Source: an uncultured Winogradskyella sp. (lineage in GTDB: Bacteria; Bacteroidota; Bacteroidia; Flavobacteriales; Flavobacteriaceae). From it: 64,000 nucleotides of DNA. The DNA is taken from positions 310,001 to 374,000 of the forward strand of contig NZ_CANMIW010000004.1 of assembly GCF_947498005.1 (NCBI RefSeq). Reading direction: 5' to 3'. Below the pieces are notes generated by a model. It made no database searches. It was not told the origin of the DNA and worked only from the letters and a program-made list of their open reading frames with translations. Made by a program: the position numbers and the translations under genes. Below are positions 40,971-49,924 of this stretch, piece by piece. The stretch's first letter is position 1. The number at the start of each line of letters is the position of its first letter.

Positions 40971-43748
40971 ATGAACATTTATAAAGATTATATCAAGGAG
41001 ATCGCAGAACGTAAAGCTCAAGGTCTTCATCCAAAGCCAATTGATGGTTCAGAACTACTAAGTGCAATCATTGCGCAAATTAAAGATACAGAGCATCCAG
41101 ATAGAGATGATTCTGTAAACTTTTTTATCTATAATGTTTTGCCAGGTACTACTAGTGCTGCAAGTGTAAAAGCTGAATTTTTAAAGGAGATTATTCTAGG
41201 AGAATCTGACGTGAAAGAAATTACACCAGATTTTGCATTAGAGCAGTTATCTCACATGAAAGGAGGACCGTCTATTAAGGTTTTACTTGATTTAGTTTTA
41301 GAACAAAAAAATATAGATATCGCTAAGAAGGCTGCGGAAGTTTTAAAAACACAGGTCTTCTTATACGAAGCTGATACAGAAAGATTGGAAAAAGCCATGA
41401 AGAATGGTTGTCCAATTTCTAAAGATATTATTGAAAGTTACGCACAAGCTGAATTCTTTACTAAACTTCCTGAAATAGAGGAAGAAATTGAAGTGGTAAC
41501 ATACATTGCTGGTGTTGGTGATATTTCAACAGATTTATTATCTCCAGGTGGTGATGCACATTCGCGTTCAGACAGAGAATTACATGGCCAATGTATGTTT
41601 GAGCATAATAAAGAAATGCAAGCAGAATTGTTGGCTTTAAAAGAAGCGCATCCTGATAAGCGTGTTATGCTAATTGCAGAAAAAGGAACAATGGGAGTTG
41701 GGTCTTCTAGAATGTCTGGTGTAAACAATGTAGCATTGTGGACAGGTATTTCTTCTAGTCCTTACGTGCCATTTATTAATATTGCTCCAGTAATTGCAGG
41801 TACTAATGGAATCGCACCTATTTTCTTAACAACTGTTGGTGTAACTGGTGGTATTGGTTTAGATTTAAAAAACTGGGTTATTCAAAAAGATGAAGACGGA
41901 AAAACAATACGTGATGAAGATGGAGAGCCTGTATTAAAAGAAATGTATTCGGTAGCAACAGGTACTGTTTTAACCATAAATACAAAAGAGAAGAAATTAT
42001 ACAATGGAGACACAGAATTAAAAGATATTTCTGCAGCATTTACACCACAAAAAATGGAGTTTATGAAAGCGGGTGGTTCTTACGCTGTTGTTTTTGGTAA
42101 AAAACTGCAAACATTTGCGGCTAAAGCTTTGGGTATAGAAGTGCCTCAAGTTTATGCGACTTCAAAAGAAGTATCAATTGAAGGTCAAGGGTTGACAGCA
42201 GTAGAGAAAATATTTAACAAAAATGCCGTAGGAACTTCAGGAGCTACATTACACGCAGGATCCTACGTTCGTGCAGAAGTAAACATTGTAGGTTCTCAAG
42301 ATACTACAGGTTTAATGACTTCTCAAGAATTAGAGATGATGGCTGCAACAGTGATATCTCCAATTGTAGATGGTGCTTACCAATCGGGTTGTCATACGGC
42401 ATCAGTTTGGGATGATAAGTCAAAAGCTAACATACCAAGGTTAATGAGTTTTATGAACGACTTTGGTTTAATTACAGGTCGTGATCCAAAAGGGAAGTAT
42501 TTCCCAATGACAGATGTAATTCATAAAGTACTTAACGATATTACTGTTGGAGATTGGGATATCATTATTGGTGGAGATTCTCACACGCGTATGTCTAAAG
42601 GCGTTGCTTTCGGTGCGGATTCAGGAACAGTTGCATTAGCTTTAGCGACAGGTGAGGCATCTATGCCAATTCCAGAGTCAGTTAAAGTAACATTCAAAGG
42701 ACAGATGAAATCTTATATGGATTTCCGTGATGTGGTTCATGCAACACAGCAGCAAATGTTAGAGCAATTTGGAGGTGAAAATGTATTTCAAGGTCGTGTA
42801 ATCGAAGTTCATATTGGTACTTTAACCGCAGATGAAGCCTTTACATTCACAGACTGGACTGCAGAAATGAAAGCAAAAGCTTCCATCTGTATTTCAGAAG
42901 ACGATACCTTAATAGAATCTTTAGAAATTGCAAAAGGTCGTATCCAAATCATGATTGAAAAAGGTATGGACAATGCAAAAGGTGTGCTTCAGGGACTTGT
43001 TGATAAAGCAGATACTAGAATTACAGAACTTAAAACTGGTATTAAACCATCGTTAAGGCCAGATGCTGATGCTGTATATCACGCAGAGGTAATTATTGAT
43101 TTAGATGAAATCGCTGAACCAATGATTGCAGATCCAGATGTAAATAATGAAGATGTTTCTAAACGTTATACTCATGATAACATTCGTCCATTATCTTACT
43201 ATGGTGGAACCAAAAAAGTAGATTTAGGTTTCGTAGGATCTTGTATGGTTCACAAAGGCGATATGAAAATCTTAGCTCAAATGTTGAAAAATGTTGAAGC
43301 GCAACAGGGTAAAGTAGAGTTTAAGGCACCATTAGTAGTTGCACCTCCAACCTACAATATTGTAGATGAATTAAAGGAAGAAGGCGATTGGGAAGTATTG
43401 CAAAAATATTCAGGTTTCGAGTTTGACGATAGCGCACCAAAAGGATTAGCACGTACCAAGTACGAAAACATGCTATACCTAGAGCGTCCAGGTTGTAATC
43501 TTTGTATGGGTAACCAAGAAAAAGCAGAGCCAGGAGATACGGTAATGGCAACATCCACACGTTTATTCCAAGGAAGAGTTGTAAAAGATACTGGTGAGAA
43601 AAAAGGAGAATCATTATTATCTTCAACTCCAGTGGTGGTATTATCTACCATATTAGGGAGAACTCCGACTATGGCAGAATATGAAGCTGCAGTAGATGGT
43701 ATTGTGCTCACGAAGTTTAAACCTTCCACGAAACAATTAGTAAGATAG
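40971..43748 (+). CDS. acnB: Aconitate hydratase B (bifunctional 2-methylisocitrate dehydratase type)
   Basis: 925 aa. The AcnB layout is clear: the helical HEAT-like N-domain (residues about 1-160, VNFFIYNVLPGTTSAASVKA), the swivel domain with RMSGVNNVALWTG, then the catalytic core. Cluster cysteines are in QSGCHTASVW region, in GFVGSCMVHKG and in RPGCNLCMGNQEK (CxxC). The active-site segment GGDSHTRMSKGV is intact. It converts citrate and isocitrate via aconitate, and often 2-methyl-aconitate, in the TCA and methylcitrate cycles. The ATG at 40971 is chosen for MNIYKDYIKEIAERK, which aligns with family N-termini. An AcnA-type enzyme follows. Confidence 0.94.
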   Translation: MNIYKDYIKEIAERKAQGLHPKPIDGSELLSAIIAQIKDTEHPDRDDSVNFFIYNVLPGTTSAASVKAEFLKEIILGESDVKEITPDFALEQLSHMKGGPSIKVLLDLVLEQKNIDIAKKAAEVLKTQVFLYEADTERLEKAMKNGCPISKDIIESYAQAEFFTKLPEIEEEIEVVTYIAGVGDISTDLLSPGGDAHSRSDRELHGQCMFEHNKEMQAELLALKEAHPDKRVMLIAEKGTMGVGSSRMSGVNNVALWTGISSSPYVPFINIAPVIAGTNGIAPIFLTTVGVTGGIGLDLKNWVIQKDEDGKTIRDEDGEPVLKEMYSVATGTVLTINTKEKKLYNGDTELKDISAAFTPQKMEFMKAGGSYAVVFGKKLQTFAAKALGIEVPQVYATSKEVSIEGQGLTAVEKIFNKNAVGTSGATLHAGSYVRAEVNIVGSQDTTGLMTSQELEMMAATVISPIVDGAYQSGCHTASVWDDKSKANIPRLMSFMNDFGLITGRDPKGKYFPMTDVIHKVLNDITVGDWDIIIGGDSHTRMSKGVAFGADSGTVALALATGEASMPIPESVKVTFKGQMKSYMDFRDVVHATQQQMLEQFGGENVFQGRVIEVHIGTLTADEAFTFTDWTAEMKAKASICISEDDTLIESLEIAKGRIQIMIEKGMDNAKGVLQGLVDKADTRITELKTGIKPSLRPDADAVYHAEVIIDLDEIAEPMIADPDVNNEDVSKRYTHDNIRPLSYYGGTKKVDLGFVGSCMVHKGDMKILAQMLKNVEAQQGKVEFKAPLVVAPPTYNIVDELKEEGDWEVLQKYSGFEFDDSAPKGLARTKYENMLYLERPGCNLCMGNQEKAEPGDTVMATSTRLFQGRVVKDTGEKKGESLLSSTPVVVLSTILGRTPTMAEYEAAVDGIVLTKFKPSTKQLVR

Positions 43749-43770
43749 TACTATCAATATTTCATAAAAG

Positions 43771-43801
43771 AAGCCTGAATCCTAGATTTAGGCTTTTTTT
43801 T
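43771..43801 (+). terminator. Terminator after acnB
   Basis: AAGCCTGAATC pairs with GATTTAGGCTT (one G-T pair) around CTA, followed by T8. It separates the two aconitase genes into different transcripts. Confidence 0.85.
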
Positions 43802-43960
43802 GTTATTGTAGTTCATCGTATAAGATAAGATTTTGATTTTAATTATAAGAAATTAAGTATTGATAAAACTTATTCCATCATCATTATATATAGTTGTTCT
43901 GCTTTAAAAGTCATTAGGCATTTTGTATATTAGTAGAATTAAATTAAAAATTAAAAGACT

Positions 43961-46228
43961 ATGGCATTTGATATTGATATGATAAAGGACGTTTACAGCA
44001 AAATGACAGAGCGTGTAGACGCTGCTCGCGAGATTGTTGGTAAACCATTAACACTTTCAGAAAAGATATTATACTCGCATTTGTGGGATGGAAAACCAAC
44101 TGAAGCATTCACTAGAGGTAAGCATTATGTAGATTTTGCACCAGACCGTGTTGCTTGTCAGGATGCAACAGCGCAGATGGCTTTATTACAATTTATGCAA
44201 GCAGGAAAACCAAAAGTAGCCGTACCAACTACAGTGCACTGCGATCACTTAATACAAGCTAAAGATGGTGCTGCTACAGATTTAAAGCATGCTAATAGTA
44301 CAAGTAGTGAAGTTTTTAGTTTTTTAGAATCTGTTTCTAATAAATACGGTATTGGGTTTTGGAAACCTGGAGCAGGAATTATTCATCAGGTCGTATTAGA
44401 AAATTATGCATTTCCTGGAGGAATGATGATTGGAACAGATTCACATACCGTAAATGCAGGTGGATTAGGAATGGTAGCAATAGGTGTTGGTGGAGCGGAT
44501 GCTGTTGACGTTATGGCGGGAATGGCATGGGAATTAAAATTTCCGAAACTAATAGGTGTTAAATTAACCGGAAAGCTTTCTGGTTGGACAGCACCAAAGG
44601 ATGTTATCTTAAAAGTAGCTGGTATTGTTTCTGCTAAAGGAGGAACAGGAGCCATTGTAGAGTATTTTGGACCAGGTGCAACATCAATGTCTTGTACAGG
44701 TAAAGGAACTATTTGTAATATGGGAGCGGAAATCGGAGCGACTACATCCACATTTGGCTATGATGATTCTATGGAGCGTTATTTGCGTGCTACAGATAGA
44801 GCAGATGTAGCAGATGCTGCCAATAGCGTAAAAGATTATTTAACTGGTGATGCTGAAGTATATGCTAATCCAGAACAATATTTTGATCAAGTTATTGAAA
44901 TTGATTTATCAGAACTTGGACCATTGTTAAACGGGCCATTTACTCCAGATTTATCAACTTCTGCTGGCAAAGATATGGGAGAAAAAGCAAAAGCAAATGA
45001 TTGGCCTATACAAGTTGAATGGGGTTTAATAGGTTCTTGCACTAACTCCTCATATGAGGATTTATCTAGAGCGTCATCCATTGCGCAGCAAGCTTTAGAT
45101 AAAGGGTTAAAGATGAAAGCAGAATTAGGGATAAATCCAGGTTCTGAGCAAGTAAGATATACTGCAGATAGAGATGGAATTTTAGGCATATTCGAAGAGT
45201 TAGACGCTAAGATTTTTACAAACGCATGTGGACCTTGTATTGGTCAATGGGCTAGGTATAGTGACCCTAAAAATGCACCAAAAAATAGCATAGTACATTC
45301 ATTTAATAGAAACTTTGCAAAGCGTGCCGATGGAAACCCAAATACTCATGCATTTGTGGCTTCGCCAGAATTAACAGCTGCTATTGCAATTGCTGGACGT
45401 TTAGACTTTAATCCAATGAAAGATAAATTAATTAACGAAAATGGAGAAGAGGTTATGTTTGAGGAACCAACAGGATGGGAATTGCCTCCTAAAGGTTTTG
45501 AGGTCAAGGAGAATGGTTATTTAGCGCCTGTGGCAGATGGAAGTGGAGTAGAGGTTACGGTAAGTCCAACATCAGAACGCTTACAATTATTAACACCTTT
45601 TGAACCAATTGGGAATGAAATTAAAGGTGCTAAATTATTAATAAAGGCTTTTGGAAAATGTACAACGGACCATATTTCTATGGCAGGACCTTGGTTACGC
45701 TTTAGAGGTCATTTAGATAACATTTCTAATAACTGTTTAATAGGTGCTGTCAACGCGTTTGGTATGAAAACAAACTTTGTTAAAAATCAATTAACTGGTG
45801 ATTTTGGAGGTGTGCCGGATACAGCTAGAGCATATAAAGCGGCTGGTGTAAAATCTATTGTGGTTGGTGATCATAATTACGGTGAGGGATCGTCTAGAGA
45901 ACATGCTGCTATGGAGCCACGACATCTTGGTGTAGTTGCTGTAATTGTAAAATCTTTTGCTAGAATCCATGAGACTAATCTTAAGAAACAAGGTATGTTA
46001 GGATTGACGTTTGCAAATGAAGCGGATTACGATTTAATTCAAGAAGATGATACTTTCAACTTTTTAGATTTAGATGCATTTGCGCCAGACAAACAATTAA
46101 ATGTAGAAATAGTACATGCCGATGGAAGTAAAGATACTGTTGCTTTAAATCACACCTATAACCAAGCTCAAATAGATTGGTATAATGAAGGTTCTGCGTT
46201 AAACTTAATTAAGAAAGAAAACGCTTAA
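43961..46228 (+). CDS. Aconitate hydratase, AcnA/mitochondrial type
   Basis: 755 aa with the eukaryotic-mitochondrial-like aconitase layout rather than bacterial AcnA (about 890 aa). 4Fe-4S ligands appear in [10 protein letters not shown] near residue 352 and in [12 protein letters not shown] near residue 420. The active-site loop [16 protein letters not shown] (about 155) and the swivel-domain serine motif [14 protein letters not shown] (about 640) are intact. It interconverts citrate and isocitrate. It follows acnB after a terminator and a 160-base spacer, so the two may be regulated differently, for example for oxygen or iron stress, as in E. coli. Confidence 0.95.
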   Translation: MAFDIDMIKDVYSKMTERVDAAREIVGKPLTLSEKILYSHLWDGKPTEAFTRGKHYVDFAPDRVACQDATAQMALLQFMQAGKPKVAVPTTVHCDHLIQAKDGAATDLKHANSTSSEVFSFLESVSNKYGIGFWKPGAGIIHQVVLENYAFPGGMMIGTDSHTVNAGGLGMVAIGVGGADAVDVMAGMAWELKFPKLIGVKLTGKLSGWTAPKDVILKVAGIVSAKGGTGAIVEYFGPGATSMSCTGKGTICNMGAEIGATTSTFGYDDSMERYLRATDRADVADAANSVKDYLTGDAEVYANPEQYFDQVIEIDLSELGPLLNGPFTPDLSTSAGKDMGEKAKANDWPIQVEWGLIGSCTNSSYEDLSRASSIAQQALDKGLKMKAELGINPGSEQVRYTADRDGILGIFEELDAKIFTNACGPCIGQWARYSDPKNAPKNSIVHSFNRNFAKRADGNPNTHAFVASPELTAAIAIAGRLDFNPMKDKLINENGEEVMFEEPTGWELPPKGFEVKENGYLAPVADGSGVEVTVSPTSERLQLLTPFEPIGNEIKGAKLLIKAFGKCTTDHISMAGPWLRFRGHLDNISNNCLIGAVNAFGMKTNFVKNQLTGDFGGVPDTARAYKAAGVKSIVVGDHNYGEGSSREHAAMEPRHLGVVAVIVKSFARIHETNLKKQGMLGLTFANEADYDLIQEDDTFNFLDLDAFAPDKQLNVEIVHADGSKDTVALNHTYNQAQIDWYNEGSALNLIKKENA

Positions 46229-46246
46229 TTAATAACTAAATATTTT

Positions 46247-46275
46247 AAAAAGCCTTTGAGAAATCAAGGGCTTTT
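46247..46275 (+). terminator. Terminator after the AcnA-type gene
   Basis: AAAAGCCTTTGA pairs with TCAAGGGCTTTT (one G-T) around GAAA, followed by further T residues. Confidence 0.85.
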
Positions 46276-46338
46276 TATTTTTGTAAGTTTTAATGATTTA
46301 ACACGACAAAAAAGTAATCTAACAAATCCCATAAAATA

Positions 46339-47010
46339 ATGCAGTCACTGTGGTTCTTTGACGACGTTAACCTTATCCAGATTCTCTGTCCTCATAAATT
46401 TAACGAGTATAAAAATGAGCATAACTTCTGTGCTTACAATAAAAAAGATTATATCTATTTTGAATCTGATTCAGCTAACAAAATATATTTAATTGAAAGC
46501 GGAAAAGTTAAAATTGGCTATTATACAGAAGATGGTAATGAAGTCATTAAAGCAATTCTAACAAAAGGCGAATTATTTGGTGAGAAAGCTATTTTAGGTG
46601 ATGATAAACGTGATGAATTTGCACAATCTATTGATAATAAAACTTCAATTTGTTCAATAGATGTGGATACCATGCATAGCATGATGCAAAAAAACCAATC
46701 CTTTAGTTTTAAAGTACATAAGTTTATAGGTTTTAAGTTTAAAAAACTAGAACGTAGATTACAACTCTTATTGTTTAAAGATACTAAAACAAGACTTGTT
46801 GAATTTTTACTTGAGCTTTGTCAAGATTTTGGTAAAAACTGTGATAAAACTGGAGATCAAATTATAAGACATCCATACACTCAAAAGGATATAGCCTCAT
46901 TGATTGGGACATCTAGACCAACTATAAATATTCTCTTAAACGAACTAAAGGAGGAAAATTATTTAGATTTTAACAGAAAAGAGATAAGAATCTTAAAAAA
47001 AACCGCGTAA
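46339..47010 (+). CDS. Crp/Fnr-family transcriptional regulator
   Basis: 223 aa. A cyclic-nucleotide-binding-like beta barrel spans residues about 30-125 (NKIYLIESGKVKIGYYTEDG, GELFGEKAILGDD), then a helix-turn-helix TQKDIASLIGTSRPTINILL near residue 180. The barrel lacks the RS pair needed for cAMP contact in CRP, and there is no Fnr cysteine set at the N-terminus (only isolated Cys near 30), so the signal is unknown. It could sense redox or a small effector. A hairpin follows its stop, and no obvious target is fixed by position. Confidence 0.9.
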   Translation: MQSLWFFDDVNLIQILCPHKFNEYKNEHNFCAYNKKDYIYFESDSANKIYLIESGKVKIGYYTEDGNEVIKAILTKGELFGEKAILGDDKRDEFAQSIDNKTSICSIDVDTMHSMMQKNQSFSFKVHKFIGFKFKKLERRLQLLLFKDTKTRLVEFLLELCQDFGKNCDKTGDQIIRHPYTQKDIASLIGTSRPTINILLNELKEENYLDFNRKEIRILKKTA

Positions 47011-47030
47011 TGTTAGCTGTCTAACATTTT
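47009..47030 (+). terminator. Terminator at the end of the Crp/Fnr gene
   Basis: AATGTTAG pairs with CTAACATT around CTGT, followed by TTATTATTATTT. The stem begins within the stop codon, giving a modest terminator. Confidence 0.65.
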
Positions 47031-47047
47031 ATTATTATTTGCTTTTA

Positions 47048-47055
47048 TATTTTTG
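47048..47055 (+). promoter_or_regulatory. Candidate -7 box for the 47081 lipoprotein gene
   Basis: TATTTTTG fits TAnnTTTG, 26 bases before ATG 47081. No TTG is found 19 bases upstream. It would separate this gene from the Crp/Fnr transcript. Confidence 0.4.
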
Positions 47056-47080
47056 ATTGAACAAAAAAACAAAAAAAGCA

Positions 47081-47959
47081 ATGAAAAAAAAAATGATTTT
47101 AGCGGCCTTGGCATTAGGGATTTTTGCCAGCTCGTGTAGTAATGATGATGACAACAGTAGTAGTTCAAATTCAAATTTAGTTCTTAGTCTTGATGGTTTA
47201 GAGGCTTTGGGTGACGATTTTGTTTATGAAGGTTGGATTATTGTAGATGGCGCGCCTGTCTCTACAGGTACATTTAGTAGTGTAGTTTTTCCACAAACGT
47301 ATGTTGTTGATACGGATCAATTAAATAGTGCAACGACTTTTGTGCTATCAATTGAACCGGCAGTAGATAGTGATCCTGCTCCAGCAGACACTAAAATTTT
47401 AGCAGGCGATTTTTCAGGTAGCTCTGCAAATGTAGATTCAAATGGTATTGTAGGAGATTTTAGTGCTTCAACAGGTACTTATATTTTAGCCACACCAACC
47501 GATGCAGATGATACCAATGAAGAAAGTGGTGTTTGGTTTTTAGACAACTCAAGCGGTAGTGCAGTGGCAGGTTTAGATTTACCAACATTAACTGATGGTT
47601 GGGTTTATGAAGGTTGGGCAGTTTTAGATGGTACACCAATTAGTACAGGTACATTTACAGATCCAGCGACAGCTGATGATAATGCTTCAACGTCTTTGTT
47701 TAAAGGCGACACAAGCGATGGTCCTGCATATCCGGGAGAAGATTATTTACAGAATGCACCTGCGGGAATGACGTTTCCAACAGATTTAAGAGGGGCAACA
47801 ATTGTTATTTCTGTAGAACCAAGTCCAGATAATAGTACATCACCTTTTACATTAAAACCTTTAGCAGGTATGGTACCAGGTGATGCGTCAGTACACGCAC
47901 CAATTTCTTTAGGTGTAGGTCCTGTAGCTACAGTTACAGGAGTTGTAACCAGGAATTAA
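47081..47959 (+). CDS. Lipoprotein with two tandem RskA-C-like domains
   Basis: 292 aa from ATG 47081 (an upstream TTG at 47057 gives only charged residues). Lipoprotein signal: MKKKMILAALALGIFASSC, then a spacer rich in Asp and Ser. Two homologous halves follow: FVYEGWIIVDGAPVSTGTFS (about residues 43-62) with FVLSIEPAVDSDPAP, and WVYEGWAVLDGTPISTGTFT (about 176-195) with VISVEPSPDNSTSP. This W-x-V-x-G-x-P-x-S-x-G-x-F...EP pattern resembles the extracellular C-domain of RskA-type anti-sigma factors, here without a membrane helix or a cytoplasmic sigma-binding part. It is exported and lipid-anchored; its role is unknown. Confidence 0.75.
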   Translation: MKKKMILAALALGIFASSCSNDDDNSSSSNSNLVLSLDGLEALGDDFVYEGWIIVDGAPVSTGTFSSVVFPQTYVVDTDQLNSATTFVLSIEPAVDSDPAPADTKILAGDFSGSSANVDSNGIVGDFSASTGTYILATPTDADDTNEESGVWFLDNSSGSAVAGLDLPTLTDGWVYEGWAVLDGTPISTGTFTDPATADDNASTSLFKGDTSDGPAYPGEDYLQNAPAGMTFPTDLRGATIVISVEPSPDNSTSPFTLKPLAGMVPGDASVHAPISLGVGPVATVTGVVTRN

Positions 47960-47980
47960 TTTTAAATATTTGTTAGATAT

Positions 47981-48020
47981 GAAGCGTAATTTCATTAATT
48001 TGGGATTACGCTTCTTTTTG
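47981..48020 (+). terminator. Terminator after the RskA-like lipoprotein gene
   Basis: GAAGCGTAAT pairs perfectly with ATTACGCTTC across a 14-base loop, followed by TTTTT. Confidence 0.8.
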
Positions 48021-48036
48021 CATAAAACCGACGGAT

Positions 48037-48606
48037 ATGAACAAAGCCTTAAAAAGCAAAATTTTAAATTTTATTTTTCTGTTTATTGTGCTATTAATGT
48101 TGATTCCACAAACTAGACAACAAATTCAAATAATCATTCATAAAGCAATCTCAATATTTAATCCGGTCGATACTATATCAAAATCTGAAAGAATTAAAAT
48201 AGAAAGCTTTAACTGGAAGCTATTAAAAGAAGACCACTCGTATTATAATTTTGAGAGCGTAAAAAGTAAAGTGACCGTAGTAAATTTTTGGGCGACTTGG
48301 TGTCCGCCTTGTATTGCAGAAATGCCAAGTTTGCAAAAGTTGTATGAGAGCTATGGAGATAAAGTTGAGTTCCTATTTGTAACTAGTGAACCTAGAGACA
48401 TTATTAAAGCTTTTAAAGATGATAAGCAGTATACATTTCCTGTTTACATTAAGACAACTAGTGCTCCAAAAGAATTGAAAACTACATCAATTCCTAGGAC
48501 TTTAGTGATAAATAAAAAAGGCGAAATTATTATAGATAAATCTAGTGCCGTAGATTGGAGTAGCGAAAAAATACGAAACCAACTAGACGAACTATTGCTA
48601 GAATAG
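48037..48606 (+). CDS. TlpA-like membrane-anchored thioredoxin
   Basis: 189 aa. An uncleaved-looking N-terminal membrane segment (ILNFIFLFIVLLMLIP, about residues 8-23) anchors a thioredoxin domain with NFWATWCPPCIAEMPSLQ (WCPPC near residue 89) and the cis-proline strand TTSIPRTLVI. WCPPC and the fold are typical of TlpA/ResA proteins that reduce apocytochrome or other exported thiols. It is alone on its transcript between the terminator at 47981 and the convergent crtZ gene. Confidence 0.9.
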   Translation: MNKALKSKILNFIFLFIVLLMLIPQTRQQIQIIIHKAISIFNPVDTISKSERIKIESFNWKLLKEDHSYYNFESVKSKVTVVNFWATWCPPCIAEMPSLQKLYESYGDKVEFLFVTSEPRDIIKAFKDDKQYTFPVYIKTTSAPKELKTTSIPRTLVINKKGEIIIDKSSAVDWSSEKIRNQLDELLLE

Positions 48607-48607
48607 T

Positions 48608-49054
48608 TTATTTAAAATATTTGAAAGGAACAATGAGCATACCGAAATTTTCACCTTTATGCTTTCCTAAATGTTTATGATGAATTTTATGAGCACGTCT
48701 TAAACCTCTAGCATATTTATTGTCAATATTTCTTAGTAATTTAAAACGTTGGTGTATAAAAATATCGTGTACAACGAAGTAAGCAATTCCGTAGGCTAAT
48801 ATTCCTAAACCAATTGGTAATGTATACCAAACGTTTTCATAACTCCAAAGGTAAAAACATATAATACTTATAACAGCATAGAATATAAAAAACGCATCGT
48901 TTCGCTCAAACCAACTGTCATGATCCTTTTGATGATGATCCTTATGAAGATTCCATAAAAACCCATGCATTATATATTTGTGCGTGAACCACGCATTAAA
49001 TTCCATAATGAAAAATGTACCAAAGAATATAAATATCCAAAAAATTGCTTGCAT
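48608..49054 (-). CDS. crtZ: Beta-carotene hydroxylase
   Basis: 148 aa of the fatty-acid-hydroxylase superfamily. The di-iron histidine clusters are HKYIMHGFLWNLHKDHH (about residues 18-34: HxxxxH, HxxHH) and HDIFIHQRF plus RAHKIHHKHLGKH (about 90-135). Four membrane helices are likely. It adds 3-hydroxyl groups to both beta rings of beta-carotene, giving zeaxanthin. It is the last gene of carH-crtI-crtB-crtZ, 15 bases after crtB. Confidence 0.92.
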   Translation of the reverse strand: MQAIFWIFIFFGTFFIMEFNAWFTHKYIMHGFLWNLHKDHHQKDHDSWFERNDAFFIFYAVISIICFYLWSYENVWYTLPIGLGILAYGIAYFVVHDIFIHQRFKLLRNIDNKYARGLRRAHKIHHKHLGKHKGENFGMLIVPFKYFK

Positions 49055-49069
49055 AATAGTGCTATAATT

Positions 49070-49909
49070 TTAGAGTAGGTTTAATTGATATTTTACGTAA
49101 CTACGAGTAAGGAGTTCAATTTTTTTATAGTTTGGAACCCTTATACGAGTTGATTTAATTTGTAAAGCAGGTGTCTTTTTAAGTTTGTCTAATAGTTTGC
49201 TATAATAACGATACGCCATAAAAACACCAAATCGAGCTTCGAGAGGTAATTTTTTAATTCCTACAAGACCTTTTGCAAAATCTTCTTCAATCTCTATAAT
49301 TATAGCTTCTTTAGAACTTTCGTTTAATTGACTTAAATCGGTGTTTGGAAAGTACGATCTATTTAGGTCATCGAAATCAGCTTTTAAATCTCGTAAAAAA
49401 TTCACTTTCTGAAAGGCGGAGCCCAAACTCATAGCTGAATCTTTAAGATCTTCGAATTTCTCTCCGTTTCCTTTCACAAAAACTTTTAAACACATTAAGC
49501 CAACTACATCTGCTGATCCATAGATATAGGCTTTGAATTCTTGGTCAGTTAAATAATCACTTTTATGCAAATCTAATCGCATACTATTCATGAAAGAATT
49601 CACTAAATGTTTATCTATACTATATTTATGAAATGTTTCTTGAAAAGCATTTAAAATTGGATTTAAGCTTATTTTATCCTCCAAGGCTGCTTCTAGATCA
49701 CTTTCAAATTTATTAAAAAGTTTTTCTTTGTCATAGTCGTGAAATGTATCTACAATTTCATCCGCAAATCTTACAAATCCGTATATATTATAAATGTCTT
49801 GTCTTATACTATCAGCAAGCATTTTTGTAGCTAAAGAAAATGATGTGCTGTAAGCATTTGTAACAGCCTTGCTACATTCCTTAGATACAGTGTCAAAAAT
49901 TGATTTCAT
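49070..49909 (-). CDS. crtB: Phytoene synthase
   Basis: 279 aa. It carries the two Asp-rich motifs of the squalene/phytoene synthase fold: RFADEIVDTFHDYDK near residue 45 and the second in FLRDLKADFDDLNRSYFP near residue 155, with the partner phrase YIYGSADVVGLMCLKVF. It condenses two GGPP to phytoene, the first committed step of C40 carotenoids. The GGPP synthase crtE is not in the window. Confidence 0.94.
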   Translation of the reverse strand: MKSIFDTVSKECSKAVTNAYSTSFSLATKMLADSIRQDIYNIYGFVRFADEIVDTFHDYDKEKLFNKFESDLEAALEDKISLNPILNAFQETFHKYSIDKHLVNSFMNSMRLDLHKSDYLTDQEFKAYIYGSADVVGLMCLKVFVKGNGEKFEDLKDSAMSLGSAFQKVNFLRDLKADFDDLNRSYFPNTDLSQLNESSKEAIIIEIEEDFAKGLVGIKKLPLEARFGVFMAYRYYSKLLDKLKKTPALQIKSTRIRVPNYKKIELLTRSYVKYQLNLL

Positions 49910-49924
49910 ACTATTTTAGAGGTA

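Noticed and set aside
43321..43729. Two overlapping minus-strand ORFs in acnB
   Set aside because: Shadow frames of the aconitase coding sequence without any signal or domain.
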